A DNA stretch of 64,000 nucleotides from Catenulispora acidiphila DSM 44928 (GCF_000024025.1 NC_013131.1:10272229-10336228); one strand, 5' to 3'; positions 8,393-17,072 are shown, counted from the stretch's first letter. Notes: generated by a model not told the origin, from the sequence alone. Translations and numbers: made by a program.

Positions 8393-8915
8393 CCGTCCGG
8401 GTCGCCCCGTCGCGCGAGGCCAGCGTCACCGGGCCGAAGGTGATGATCGGGATGGCGCCGCCGTCGCCGCCTTTGTAGTACCCGGTCGCGCGGGTGATCC
8501 GCACGGCGAGGGCGACCAGCGCGCCGGCCGTGCTCGCGTCGCCGCGCACCTTGGGCTCGGTGAGCGCGCGGTGGCCGTGCGCCTCGCCCCACACGTGCAC
8601 CGCCCAGGCGTCGCGGCTCATCTCCGGCAGGATGCTGTCGTTCGCCCAGGCCCACAGCCAGGATTCGGCCTCGGCGTGGAAGCTGCCGAGGATCTGCGCC
8701 GGCGCGGTCGCGGTCTTGTCCGGGAACGTCCAGGTGATCAGCCCGGTCCGCTGGTCCAGGTCCCACCGGTCGGCGGTGCCCAGACCCCAGGCCTTGGCGT
8801 GCGCGGCGCCGAGCTGCTCGATCATGTCCTCGCCCTGGAGCAGCAGCGCGTTCAGGTCCGAGGTCTCCGGGAGGCGGCCGGGGTCCGGTCCGGCGCCGCG
8901 CTCGAAAGGTCCCAT
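8373..8915 (-). CDS. DUF6882-like protein
   Basis: Up to 180 residues. It contains ADRWDLDQRTGLITWTFPD followed by AQILGSFHAEAESWLWAWAN, the tryptophan-rich core I associate with DUF6882 proteins of unknown function. The start is uncertain. The ATG at 8915 overlaps the preceding oxidoreductase by 64 bases; the ATG at 8825 has a closer GCGAGG ribosome-binding-like sequence. It probably belongs to the sigma factor-oxidoreductase transcription unit by position. Confidence 0.65.
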   Translation of the reverse strand: MGPFERGAGPDPGRLPETSDLNALLLQGEDMIEQLGAAHAKAWGLGTADRWDLDQRTGLITWTFPDKTATAPAQILGSFHAEAESWLWAWANDSILPEMSRDAWAVHVWGEAHGHRALTEPKVRGDASTAGALVALAVRITRATGYYKGGDGGAIPIITFGPVTLASRDGATRTVTVEVG

Positions 8916-9862
8916 GCGGCGCAGTCTGCCAGGCGACCGATCAGCGCCGCGACGCGATCGAGCTGTTCTTCCTGCGCGGCCAGGCCGATCGCGCCGAGGC
9001 GCAGCACCAGGTGGCGCGCACCGGCGGCGATGTACGCGCCGAGCCCGGCGGCCACCTGGTCGGCCGTACCGGTGACGACCGCCTGGATCGTCTGCAAGTC
9101 CGCGAGCGGCATGCCGTAGTTGGCTCGCGCGTAGAGGTCGAGCTGCGCGCGGCCCGCCGCCTCGTCGGTGTCGACGCGGACGGTCACGAACAGCGCCGGC
9201 GTGACGGCGTCGGCCGAACGGCCTTCGTCCTGCGCGGTCTGCTGGATCGCGGTCAGGCCGCTGCGATAGTCGGCGGGATCCGGCGGGTAGGGCAGCCAGC
9301 CGTCGTAGTGCTTGGCGGTGCGGGCCAAGGCTGCCGGCGTCGCGCCGCCCAACCAGATCGGCGGTCCCTCGGGCCGGAAGGGCTTCGTCGCCGGCGGCAG
9401 ATCGTCGAAGCGGACGAGCTCGCCGTGGAAGGACGAGGCTCCGGCCCATACCGCGCGCCACAGCGCGACGGTCTCGTCCAACCGCTGGAAGCGGCGCTCC
9501 CACGGCAGTTCGGACAGCGTGTACATCGGACGTCCGAACCGGCCGGGGAACCCGGCGCCGACCGCGACGACCAGGCGTCCGCCGGACAGCACGTCGATGG
9601 AGGCCAGCGACTGCGCGGCCTGCACCGGCCGCCGCATGAACGGCAGCAGCGCGCCGGTTCCCAGCGTGACGCCCGCCGTCGCCGGAGCGAGGGCCGCGAG
9701 CATGGTCAGCGCCTCGATGCGCGGGCTGATCAGCGAATCGTTGACGAACAGCGAGGAGAACCCGATCCGCTCGGCCCGCAGCGCCAGCGCCACGACGCCG
9801 CGCGGATCGTCCCCGGGTTCCCACTGCGCCGTGCCGGTCGGAAGCAACACACCGATGTCCAT
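8852..9862 (-). CDS. LLM class (F420/FMN-dependent) oxidoreductase
   Basis: 336 residues, luciferase-like monooxygenase TIM-barrel family. It starts MDIGVLLPTG; SGGRLVVAVGAGF and GPPIWLGGATPAALARTAK are standard LLM motifs. In actinobacteria many such proteins use coenzyme F420; the substrate cannot be read. It lies 86 bases downstream of the ECF41 sigma gene on the same strand and may be co-transcribed with it. Oxidoreductases are among the known genomic partners of ECF41 factors. Confidence 0.85.
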   Translation of the reverse strand: MDIGVLLPTGTAQWEPGDDPRGVVALALRAERIGFSSLFVNDSLISPRIEALTMLAALAPATAGVTLGTGALLPFMRRPVQAAQSLASIDVLSGGRLVVAVGAGFPGRFGRPMYTLSELPWERRFQRLDETVALWRAVWAGASSFHGELVRFDDLPPATKPFRPEGPPIWLGGATPAALARTAKHYDGWLPYPPDPADYRSGLTAIQQTAQDEGRSADAVTPALFVTVRVDTDEAAGRAQLDLYARANYGMPLADLQTIQAVVTGTADQVAAGLGAYIAAGARHLVLRLGAIGLAAQEEQLDRVAALIGRLADCAAWDLSSAAPDRTPAASRRPRT

Positions 9863-9948
9863 GGCATCGATGCTGTCCGCCGCGCTGCGGCGTCTCAATT
9901 CCCTGGAGGGAATCACGCCGTGACCCGCACCGCGGCCGCTCTGCGACG

Positions 9949-10845
9949 TCAGCGTGACATCGCGGTCTCCTCCTCGACCCGCGACAGCTTCTCGGGGTTG
10001 CGGACCACATAGATTCCGGTGATCAGACCGTTCTCGGTGTGCATCGCCACGATCGTGTCGACCGCGCCGCCGGCCCGGATGATCACCCCCAGACCGCCGT
10101 TGACGTACGCGGTCTCCATGGTGACGAAGGCGCCCAGGTGCGACAGGCCGTCGGCCATGAACCGGGACACGACCTCGATGCCGTAGAGCGGCTGCGGCGT
10201 GGCCTGCACGACGCCGCCGCCGTCGCCGATGAAGACGACGTCCGGGGCGAGCAGGTCGAACAGGCTCTGCAGGTCGCCGGTGTTCACCGCTTTCTGAAAC
10301 GCCTCGGTGGCGCAGCGGGCGTCGGAGGTGGAGGTCACCCCGCGCGGCCGCCGAGCCGCGACGTGGTTGCGGGCCCGGTGCGCGATCTGCCGGACCGCGG
10401 CCGGGGTCTTGTCCACCGCTTCGGCGATCTCCTCGTACTCCAGGCTGAACACGTCGCGCAGGACGAACACCGCGCGCTCGGCGGGCGTCAGCGTCTCCAT
10501 CACCAGCAGCATCGCCATCGAGACGCTGTCGGCCAGCTCCACGTCCTCGGCGACGTCCGGCGTGGTCAGCAGCGGCTCGGGCAGCCACGGCCCGACGTAG
10601 GACTCCTTGCGCCGGCCGAGCTTGCGCAGCTGGGTCAGCGCCTGCCGGGTCGTGATCCGCACCAGGTAGGCGCGCCGGTCCCGCACCGTGTCCAGATCGA
10701 CGGTGGTCCAGCGCAGCCAGGTCTCCTGCAGCACGTCCTCGGCGTCGGCGGCCGAGCCGAGCATCTCGTAGGCGACCGTGAACAGCAGGTTCCGGTGGGC
10801 GACGAAGGTCTCGGTCGCGGACTCTTCCAACGTTCGCTCGTTCAT
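9949..10845 (-). CDS. sigJ: ECF sigma factor, ECF41/SigJ type with SnoaL-like C-terminal domain
   Basis: 298 residues. Sigma region 2 (YEMLGSAADAEDVLQETWLRW) and region 4 (YEEIAEAVDKTPAAVRQIAHRAR) are followed by a ~110-residue SnoaL/NTF2-like extension. The extension carries DGGG and NPEKL, matching the DGGGK and NPDKL signatures of ECF41 factors. In that group the extension modulates activity in place of a separate anti-sigma factor. A carboxymuconolactone decarboxylase-like gene is divergent, the classic ECF41 partner. Autoregulation through the TGTCACA element at 10907-10913 is inferred. The ATG at 10854 is an alternative start. Confidence 0.88.
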   Translation of the reverse strand: MNERTLEESATETFVAHRNLLFTVAYEMLGSAADAEDVLQETWLRWTTVDLDTVRDRRAYLVRITTRQALTQLRKLGRRKESYVGPWLPEPLLTTPDVAEDVELADSVSMAMLLVMETLTPAERAVFVLRDVFSLEYEEIAEAVDKTPAAVRQIAHRARNHVAARRPRGVTSTSDARCATEAFQKAVNTGDLQSLFDLLAPDVVFIGDGGGVVQATPQPLYGIEVVSRFMADGLSHLGAFVTMETAYVNGGLGVIIRAGGAVDTIVAMHTENGLITGIYVVRNPEKLSRVEEETAMSR

Positions 10846-10886
10846 GGACGGCACCTGCCTGTTCGCTCTCGAGTGCTTTTACACGG

Positions 10887-10913
10887 GACTCAGGGACCCG
10901 CCGTTCTGTGACA
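10887..10913 (-). promoter_or_regulatory. Candidate ECF41 promoter of sigJ
   Basis: On the minus strand TGTCACA (10913 to 10907), 16 bases, then AGTC (10890 to 10887). The known ECF41 target is TGTCACA at -35 with CGTC at -10 after about 16 bases. The -35 match is perfect; the -10 has one mismatch. Confidence 0.5.
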
Positions 10914-10982
10914 CATCGGCAGCGTGACCTACATCACATCAGTGAGCAGTCACAGCCCGCCGACGGCCGGCATCTCCTGTCC

Positions 10983-11468
10983 ATGGAAACCCGATTCGAC
11001 TTGTCCGCCAGCCCGACCGCTTCCAAGCTTCTCAAGCGCTTCTATTCGACCTCCCAGGTCATAGAGAAGTCCTCCCTCCCGAAAACACTCCAGGACCTGG
11101 TATCGCTCCGGGTCAGCCAGATCAACGGCTGCGGCTGGTGCGTGGACATCCACACGAAGGAGGCCGCGGCCGCCGGCGAGACGCCGCTGCGCCTGAACCT
11201 GGTCGCCACCTGGCGGCACAGCACGGTCTTCACCGAGTCCGAGCGCGCCGCCCTCGCCCTGGCCGAGGAGGGCACCCGCATCACCGCCCCCGGCGAAGTG
11301 GTCTCCGACGCTACCTGGGCCGCGGCCCGCACGCAGTTCGACGACGACCAGCTCGGCACCCTGATCTGCCTGATCGCCATGATGAACGCGACCAACCGGA
11401 TCTCGCTCATCCCGAACCTGCTGGGCGGTTCCTACGAGCCGGGGATGTTCGCCGCGCTGGAGAACTGA
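10983..11468 (+). CDS. Carboxymuconolactone decarboxylase/AhpD-like protein
   Basis: 161 residues with the AhpD-type redox motif QINGCGWCVDIHTKEA (CxxC plus downstream His). The fold is shared by AhpD-like peroxidase partners and CMD enzymes; these short single-domain members are usually annotated as alkylhydroperoxidase-like. It is divergent from the ECF41 sigma gene, the characteristic pairing. Two more members occur at 18914 and 39820. The ATG at 10983 gives the usual METRFDLS-like start. Confidence 0.88.
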   Translation: METRFDLSASPTASKLLKRFYSTSQVIEKSSLPKTLQDLVSLRVSQINGCGWCVDIHTKEAAAAGETPLRLNLVATWRHSTVFTESERAALALAEEGTRITAPGEVVSDATWAAARTQFDDDQLGTLICLIAMMNATNRISLIPNLLGGSYEPGMFAALEN

Positions 11469-11487
11469 ACCCGGCGGCGAGCCGCGC

Positions 11488-11519
11488 TTGACCTTGACGC
11501 TGGGTCAACCTTCCAGCAT
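11488..11519 (+). promoter_or_regulatory. MerR-type promoter/operator with leaderless start
   Basis: TTGACC (11488-11493) and GGTCAA (11503-11508) form a 6-bp inverted repeat between a -35 (TTGACC) and a weak -10 (CAGCAT, 11514-11519). The spacer is 20 bases, the long spacing typical of MerR-activated promoters. A MerR gene closes the operon at 13540. The -10 position predicts transcription starting at about 11527, which is an ATG. Confidence 0.55.
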
Positions 11520-11526
11520 GGCTGTC

Positions 11527-12483
11527 ATGACGACGACAGCGCGAACGACCGCCGCGACCTCCGCGACCCTTGCGATCAGCGTCACCGGCCTGCGCAAATC
11601 CTTCGGCGAGAAGACCGTCCTGGCCGGCGTGGACCTCACGGTCCCGGCCGGGACGGTCTTCGCACTGCTCGGCCCGAACGGCGCAGGCAAGACCACAGCG
11701 GTGCGCATCCTGTCCAGCCTGATCGCCCCTGACGGCGGCCAAATCTCGGTCGCCGGCCACGACCTCGCCGAGGCGCCGGAGGCGGTCCGCTCAGTGATCG
11801 GCGTGACCGGCCAGTTCTCCGCGGTCGACAACCTGCTGACCGCACGCGAGAACCTGATCCTGATGGCCGACCTCTACCGGCTGGGACGCCGCGCCGGCCG
11901 GGTCCGCGCAGCCGGACTGCTCGAACGCTTCGGGCTGACCGACGCCGCCGACAAACCGCTGTCGACCTACTCCGGCGGCATGCGCAGGCGGCTCGACCTG
12001 GCGATGACACTCGTCGGCGACCCGCAGGTGATCTTCCTCGACGAACCGACCACCGGCCTGGACCCGCGTAGCCGCCGCGAGCTGTGGGCGATCGTGCGCG
12101 AGCTGGTCGCCGACGGCGTCACGATCCTGCTGACGACGCAGTACCTGGAGGAAGCCGACCAGCTCGCCGACCGCATCGCCGTGCTGGACGGCGGCCGGAT
12201 CATCGCCGAGGGCACGGCCGCGGAGCTGAAGCGGCTGATCCCCGGCGGACACATCACGCTGCGTTTCGCCGACGCCGCCAAGCTTTCCGCGGCCGCCGAC
12301 GTGCTCGGCGCGGATTCGGTCGACGAGGACGCACTCACCCTGCAGGTCGCCGGCGACGGCGGCTTCGACTCGCTGCGAACGGTCTTGGACCTGCTGACCT
12401 CCGCGGGTCTGCCCGCTGAGGAGTTGTCCGTGCACACGCCGGACCTCGACGACGTGTTCCTGGCGCTGACGGCCGACAGCTGA
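11527..12483 (+). CDS. ABC transporter ATP-binding protein, drug-resistance (DrrA) type
   Basis: 318 residues. Walker A GPNGAGKTTA, signature YSGGMRRRLDLA and Walker B VIFLDEPTTGLD are all intact. The C-terminal ~90-residue extension is typical of DrrA-like exporter ATPases. It should energise the permease at 12677. The start was placed at the ATG at 11527 because the MerR-type promoter predicts a leaderless transcript there; 11518 is an alternative. The operon is ATPase, mini-ORF, permease, MerR. Confidence 0.88.
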   Translation: MTTTARTTAATSATLAISVTGLRKSFGEKTVLAGVDLTVPAGTVFALLGPNGAGKTTAVRILSSLIAPDGGQISVAGHDLAEAPEAVRSVIGVTGQFSAVDNLLTARENLILMADLYRLGRRAGRVRAAGLLERFGLTDAADKPLSTYSGGMRRRLDLAMTLVGDPQVIFLDEPTTGLDPRSRRELWAIVRELVADGVTILLTTQYLEEADQLADRIAVLDGGRIIAEGTAAELKRLIPGGHITLRFADAAKLSAAADVLGADSVDEDALTLQVAGDGGFDSLRTVLDLLTSAGLPAEELSVHTPDLDDVFLALTADS

Positions 12484-12548
12484 TGTCGCCGATGCCGATG
12501 CCGCCGGTGGTTCCCCTGCCGATGCCGAAACGCCGCTGGCGCCGATAG
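12483..12548 (+). CDS. Possible mini-ORF, Pro/Met-rich, 21 residues
   Basis: The ATG overlaps the ATPase stop (TGATG), and the frame reads MSPMPMPPVVPLPMPKRRWR before a stop. The following spacer (to 12676) contains more GATGTCG/GCCGATGCC-like repeats. It may be a coupled short peptide or just repetitive spacer DNA between the two transporter genes. Evidence is the overlap and codon periodicity only. Confidence 0.25.
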   Translation: MSPMPMPPVVPLPMPKRRWRR

Positions 12549-12676
12549 CTCCGATTCCACCGCTGATGTCGCTGGCGCCGATATCGCTGCTTCCGCCGCC
12601 GCTGCCGGTTCCGCCAGAGCACCGCGCCGCGAGCACCCCCTTCACCTCGTCCCATCGCCCTTCTCAGGAGCCTGCT

Positions 12677-13489
12677 GTGACCACTCAGATGCCCACCCAC
12701 ATGACCACCCAAAGCCACACCCTCACCGACACCTTCACCCTGCTGCGCCGCAACCTGCGCCACACCGTTCGCTATCCGTCGATGACCCTCGGCTCGGTGT
12801 TCGGTCCGGTCGTCATGCTGCTGCTGTTCGTCGGGGTGCTCGGCAAGACGCTGGGCGAAGGGCTGGCGACTGGCGCGCAGGGCAGTGGGTACATCGGCTA
12901 TATCGCGCCGGGCATCATCATCACGGCGGTCGCCTCGGGCAGCATGGCCACCGCGGTCGCGGTCTGTGTGGACATGACCGAGGGGATCGTCGACCGGTTC
13001 CGGACCATGCCGATATCGCGGGTCGCGATTTTGGCCGCGCATGTCGTCAACAGCGTCATCACCACGGTGGTCTCCACCGGAGCGGTGATCCTCGCCGCCG
13101 TGTTGCTCGGATTCCGGCCGCACGCCTCCGTCCTCGAGTGGATGGCCGGCGCCGCGCTGCTGCTGACGCTGAGTTTCGCGTTGACGTGGATGGCGGTCGC
13201 CATGGGTCTGGTATCGCCGACGGCTGAGGCGGCAAGCAATGCGCCGATGCTGATCGTGTTCCTGCCGTTCGTCGGATCGGCTTTCGCGCCGGCGGCGTCG
13301 ATGCCGGCCGGGGTGCGGCAGTTCGCCGAGTACCAGCCGTTCACCCCGGCCATCGAGACCGTCCGCGGGCTGCTCACCGGTGCGCCGATCGGAGACAACG
13401 CGGTGATCTCGCTGGTCTGGTGCGCGGTGATCGCATCCGGCGGGTACGCCTGGGCGGTGGCGTCGTTCCGGAAGCCTCGGGCACACTGA
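12677..13489 (+). CDS. ABC-2 type transporter permease (DrrB type)
   Basis: 270 residues with six hydrophobic segments, including VFGPVVMLLLFVGVLG and IAPGIIITAVASGSMATAVA, plus the conserved DRFRTMPISR loop of ABC-2 drug exporters. It pairs with the ATPase at 11527. The GTG at 12677 is supported by AGGAG six bases upstream; frames opening earlier run through repetitive spacer. The substrate is unknown; the regulator downstream suggests a toxic or amphipathic compound. Confidence 0.85.
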   Translation: MTTQMPTHMTTQSHTLTDTFTLLRRNLRHTVRYPSMTLGSVFGPVVMLLLFVGVLGKTLGEGLATGAQGSGYIGYIAPGIIITAVASGSMATAVAVCVDMTEGIVDRFRTMPISRVAILAAHVVNSVITTVVSTGAVILAAVLLGFRPHASVLEWMAGAALLLTLSFALTWMAVAMGLVSPTAEAASNAPMLIVFLPFVGSAFAPAASMPAGVRQFAEYQPFTPAIETVRGLLTGAPIGDNAVISLVWCAVIASGGYAWAVASFRKPRAH

Positions 13490-13539
13490 TGGCGGCCGTG
13501 ATCGCGCCCCGGCGGCCGGGCCGGCCCGGGAGGACCCTG

Positions 13540-14289
13540 ATGCTCACCATCAGCCAGCTCGCCGACTACGTCGGGGTGACGGTACGGGCCGTGCGGCACT
13601 ACCACCAGCGCGGTCTGCTGCCCGAGCCGGACCGGGACCACTCGGGCTACCGCCGCTATGACGCGCAGGCGGTGATCGACCTGATCCGTATCAAAACCCT
13701 GGCCGAAGCCGGAGTGCCGCTGGCCCGGATCGAGGAGCTGCTGGCCGCCGACGCCGAGCAGTTCACCGACGCGGTGGCCGAGATCGACCGCTCGATGCAG
13801 GACCAGATCCGCGAGCTGAAAGAGCGCCGCCGCCGGGTGGCCCAACTGGCCTCCGGCGAGCGCCTGTTCCTCCCGACCGAGATCGCCGAGTACATCGAGG
13901 AGCTGCGCGCCGTCGGGGTCAGCGACCGGGGAGTGCTGATGGAACGCGACGGCTGGGTGATCCTCGCCGCGGCGTATCCGGAGCTGGCGCCTCGCTGGAT
14001 CGCCCACAAGCGGGCCGACCTGGCGGACCCCGAGTACCGGGACTTCTACGTGACCTACGACCAGGCGCACGACTGGCAGGTGGACGATCCCCGCCTCGAA
14101 GCGCTCGCCGACACCATGGCCGAGCGCTTCGGCAAGCAGCTCGCCGAAGCCGGGGACCAAGCCGACGAACTGCGGATGGAGAAAGTGCTGTCCGCGGAGG
14201 AGCAGAAGCTGTTCGCGGAGTACGTCAACGACTACTCGCCGGCCTGGGTCCGCTTGAATGAGATGGTCGCCAAGCGCATCGCGAGGTAG
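13540..14289 (+). CDS. MerR family transcriptional regulator
   Basis: 249 residues. The N-terminal winged HTH begins MLTISQLADYVGVTVRAVRH and continues with GYRRYDAQAV, the MerR signature, followed by a dimerisation coiled coil near residues 75-110. The C-terminal ~130 residues are a helical effector domain, plausibly drug-binding. GGGAGGA five bases upstream supports the ATG at 13540; an ATG at 13489 overlapping the permease stop is also possible. It is the last gene of the exporter operon and the probable activator of the promoter at 11488. Confidence 0.87.
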   Translation: MLTISQLADYVGVTVRAVRHYHQRGLLPEPDRDHSGYRRYDAQAVIDLIRIKTLAEAGVPLARIEELLAADAEQFTDAVAEIDRSMQDQIRELKERRRRVAQLASGERLFLPTEIAEYIEELRAVGVSDRGVLMERDGWVILAAAYPELAPRWIAHKRADLADPEYRDFYVTYDQAHDWQVDDPRLEALADTMAERFGKQLAEAGDQADELRMEKVLSAEEQKLFAEYVNDYSPAWVRLNEMVAKRIAR

Positions 14290-15530
14290 GAACGCTCGGC
14301 TTCGTTGTCGGTGAGCATCAGAGCTTCCTCATAGGCGGTGGCGGCTTCCGGCCACCTCTTCAGCCTTCTGAGAAAGTCAGCTCGGGCAGCGCTCAGATAC
14401 CGGTAAGTCGCCAGCGTCGGTTCGGCGGCCAAGCGGTCGAGAGCGCTAAGACCCGCCTGCGGACCGTCGCGCATTCCGAGGGCGACAGCGCGGTTGAGTT
14501 CGACGACCGGTGAGGGCCACAAGCGGAGCAGGACGTCGTAGAGCGCGACGATCTCTGCCCAGTCCGTGGCTTCGAAACTCGGCGCTTCCGCATGGGCGGC
14601 GGCGATCGCCGCCTGGACCGCGTACCGGGTCGGCGGACCGCTGCGAAGAGCCTCGGTCAGCAGGTCCGCTCCTTCGGCGATCATGGCGCGGTCCCACAAG
14701 GAACGGTCTTGATCCTCAAGCAGGATCGGATCGCCAGCCTCCGTGGCGCGGGTCGCGCGGCGAGCGTCGATCAGGAGCAGCAACGCCAGCAGACCGATGG
14801 ATTCGGGGACCGGTAGCAACCGATACAACGTGCGCGCCAGACCGACCGCGGAGGCGACGAGGTCCTCGCGGATCAACGTCTCGCCGACCGGGGCGTTGCT
14901 GCCGGTCGCGAACACCAGGTGCACGACGTCGCAGACCGCTGAGACCCGTTCGGGAAGGTCGGCAGCGGTCGGCACGCGATAGGGGATGCGCGCGGTGGCG
15001 ATCTTCTTTTTGGCCCGAGTGATACGCGCCGCCATGGTGCTCTCCTGGACCAGGAACGCGCGGGCGACTTCGGCGGTCGACAGACCGCAGACCAGGCGCA
15101 GGGTCAGGGCGATGCGGGCTTCGCGGGAGAGCGCGGGGTGGCAGCAGGTGAAGATCAGGCGCAGGGTGTCGTCGGCGACGGCCGGGGATTCGTCCGCGTC
15201 CTGCGGGTCCGGGACGGTGGCGTCCTCGACGAGCAGCGGCATCGCGCGCCGCCACACCGACTCCCGTCGCAGCAGGTCGCGCGCCCGGTTCCCGGCCACG
15301 GTGCGCAGCCAGGCGTCCGGGCGGTCCGGGATGCCCGCCGACGCCCAGGTACGCAGCGCCTGGGCGTAGGCGTCCTGCACGCATTCCTCGGCGGTGTCGA
15401 GGTCTCGAGTGATGCGCACGGTCGAGCCCAGGACGGCGGCCCAGTGCGCGCGGTGCGCTGCCGCGACGGCGGCACCGACGTCGAGGGCGTCGACGTCGGA
15501 ACCACCCGCGGTCTCCTCGGGCACGGCCAC
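14232..15530 (-). CDS. ECF sigma factor, ECF42 type with C-terminal TPR-like extension
   Basis: 432 residues. Sigma regions 2 and 4 (TAEECVQDAYAQALRTW; GLSTAEVARAFLVQESTMAA) are followed by about 250 helical residues resembling the TPR-like extension of ECF42 (older RpoE-like) factors. In that group the extension is needed for activity and the partner is a DGPF/YCII protein, which lies 35 bases upstream here. The GTG at 15530 is the start. Its 3' end overlaps the convergent MerR gene by 58 bases. Confidence 0.88.
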   Translation of the reverse strand: MAVPEETAGGSDVDALDVGAAVAAAHRAHWAAVLGSTVRITRDLDTAEECVQDAYAQALRTWASAGIPDRPDAWLRTVAGNRARDLLRRESVWRRAMPLLVEDATVPDPQDADESPAVADDTLRLIFTCCHPALSREARIALTLRLVCGLSTAEVARAFLVQESTMAARITRAKKKIATARIPYRVPTAADLPERVSAVCDVVHLVFATGSNAPVGETLIREDLVASAVGLARTLYRLLPVPESIGLLALLLLIDARRATRATEAGDPILLEDQDRSLWDRAMIAEGADLLTEALRSGPPTRYAVQAAIAAAHAEAPSFEATDWAEIVALYDVLLRLWPSPVVELNRAVALGMRDGPQAGLSALDRLAAEPTLATYRYLSAARADFLRRLKRWPEAATAYEEALMLTDNEAERSYLAMRLATISFKRTQAGE

Positions 15531-15564
15531 CGTCCCTGCTCCCCCCTGCTCTACCCGGCCGCCG

Positions 15565-15918
15565 TCAGGCGTGCTGGACCAGCGGCTTGATCTCGATCCC
15601 GGAGTGCTCGTGCCGGGCTTCGGCCAGCACCCGGGACAGCGCCACGGCCTCGTCCAGATCGGCGGCCTCCAGCAGGTAGAAGCCGCCGACGACCTCCTTG
15701 GTCTCCAGGAAGGGACCGTCGGTCACCGCCGGCGCCGAGCCGTCGCCGCGCACCGTGGTCGCCGTCGAGGACGGCTCGAGCTGGCCCGCGGCCAGGACCC
15801 GGTCGCCGGCCTGCTTCTGGAAGGCGACGTGCCCGGCGTCGATCTCCGCCATCTCTTCCGGGGAGATCGTCTCCCAGCGCTGCTCGTTGCCATAGATCAG
15901 GAGCATGTACTTCGACAT
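15565..15918 (-). CDS. YCII-related DGPF-domain protein
   Basis: 117 residues starting MSKYMLLIYGNEQRW, with the signature TDGPFLETKEVVGGFYLLEA. DGPF proteins are the hallmark neighbours and targets of ECF42 sigma factors; their biochemical activity is not known. It is co-directional with the sigma gene at 14232-15530, so probably one operon. A GGTCGA element near 15950 on the minus strand resembles the reported ECF42 -35 (TGTCGA), but the match is loose. Confidence 0.88.
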   Translation of the reverse strand: MSKYMLLIYGNEQRWETISPEEMAEIDAGHVAFQKQAGDRVLAAGQLEPSSTATTVRGDGSAPAVTDGPFLETKEVVGGFYLLEAADLDEAVALSRVLAEARHEHSGIEIKPLVQHA

Positions 15919-15961
15919 CGGCGTTCCCTTCGCGGCGGGCCGTTTTTCGACCCTCTCACTC

Positions 15962-16867
15962 CTAGGGACGATCTGCATCGGCGCCGATCGACAGCTTCGC
16001 GTGCTCGATCGCGGCGGTCAGCGCCTCGTCCTCGGCGACCGCGAGGTCCGGGACGACGCCGACGCCCTCCCAGTCCGTGCCGGTGAACGGGCTCTCCGAG
16101 CGGCAGTTCGGCACGGTGACGGTCACATGCTCGGTGAGCTGGTACCAGTCAGTGGGATGCGCGCCGCCGCGCGTGGTGGCGCCGATCAGCGTCGCGCGCC
16201 GCAGTCCCTGCAAGGTGTACGCCAGGTCCTCGCCGCCGGAGAAGGTGCGCGCGCCGGTCAGGACGTAGACGGGACGGTCCAGGTAGCGCGGGGCGTCGAG
16301 GTGGCCGAGCGACCAGTACTGGCGGGTGCCCTTCACCACGGAGTGCGAGGTGGTGAGCAGGGTGTCGGCGCCGCGGATCAGGTAGCTGCACCACAGCTGC
16401 ACGCCGTCGGTGGAACCGCCGATCGTGCTGCGCAGGTCCACGATCAGCGCACGGGTACCGGCCAGGAGCTGCATCGCGGCGGCGATGGTGGCGCCGCCGA
16501 TCTCGGCCGTGGGGATCAGCGTGAGGTCGAGGTAGCCGATGCCGCCGTCCAGCACCTCGACCTTGCGGACGCCGTTGTTGTGCTCGCGGCACAGCGCGGC
16601 GAACATGGCCGCGCCGGCCTCCTCGTCGTCATCCTCGAGCGGCTCGGGTTCCTCGCTCCATATGAGGCGCAGGTGCTTGTCCTGACAGACGTCAGCAAAC
16701 ACCTTGGTGACAGCCGCACAGGCCGCCGCACCGTCGAGCTGCGCGTACTCGCCAGCGGCTGCGGCGCGCCGAATCTCGGCCGCGGCCCGAGCCGCCTTGT
16801 CGGGATCGATGTACTCCGTCTCGAACCGGGCGAGCGCGGCGTCGAGGACCTTCGGCTCCAGGATCAT
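15962..16867 (-). CDS. S41 family peptidase (C-terminal processing protease/tricorn-like)
   Basis: 301 residues. An N-terminal helical domain is followed by the S41 catalytic domain: IVDLRSTIGGSTDG, LTGARTFSGGEDLAY (candidate nucleophile Ser) and ATLIGATTRGGAHP. It resembles interphotoreceptor retinoid-binding-like S41 proteins with no PDZ domain. No signal peptide is visible, so it is probably cytoplasmic. The substrate is unknown. It stands alone, upstream of the DGPF gene by 44 bases and on the same strand. Confidence 0.82.
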   Translation of the reverse strand: MILEPKVLDAALARFETEYIDPDKAARAAAEIRRAAAAGEYAQLDGAAACAAVTKVFADVCQDKHLRLIWSEEPEPLEDDDEEAGAAMFAALCREHNNGVRKVEVLDGGIGYLDLTLIPTAEIGGATIAAAMQLLAGTRALIVDLRSTIGGSTDGVQLWCSYLIRGADTLLTTSHSVVKGTRQYWSLGHLDAPRYLDRPVYVLTGARTFSGGEDLAYTLQGLRRATLIGATTRGGAHPTDWYQLTEHVTVTVPNCRSESPFTGTDWEGVGVVPDLAVAEDEALTAAIEHAKLSIGADADRP

Positions 16868-16918
16868 GGCAGGTGATCATAGGGGTGTAACGCTTTTCGA
16901 TCATCGAGCGCCTATTCC

Positions 16919-17016
16919 TATAAGGCACAGGTACGACGGCTTCGGCTGGCACCGTGCCTTCCAGGACGCGTCGCGCCGCACCCCCCGAACGGCGCGGCGC
17001 GTCCTTGTCTTCTTCT
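16919..17016 (+). ncRNA. Candidate small RNA with terminator
   Basis: A good -10 (TATAAG, 16919-16924) is followed by a hairpin with a TTCG tetraloop (about 16930-16953). Next comes a 15-bp stem with one mismatch (16964-16978 with 16990-17004), then TTGTCTTCTT. This reads like a short transcript of about 85 nt ending in a Rho-independent terminator. It lies between the divergent S41 and LLM genes. A 5' leader of the LLM gene is the alternative. Confidence 0.35.
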
Positions 17017-17072
17017 CACCTCCCCTCGGCGCGGCGCCGCTGCCGACAAGCCTCGGATGTGTCGCGGTTGAA

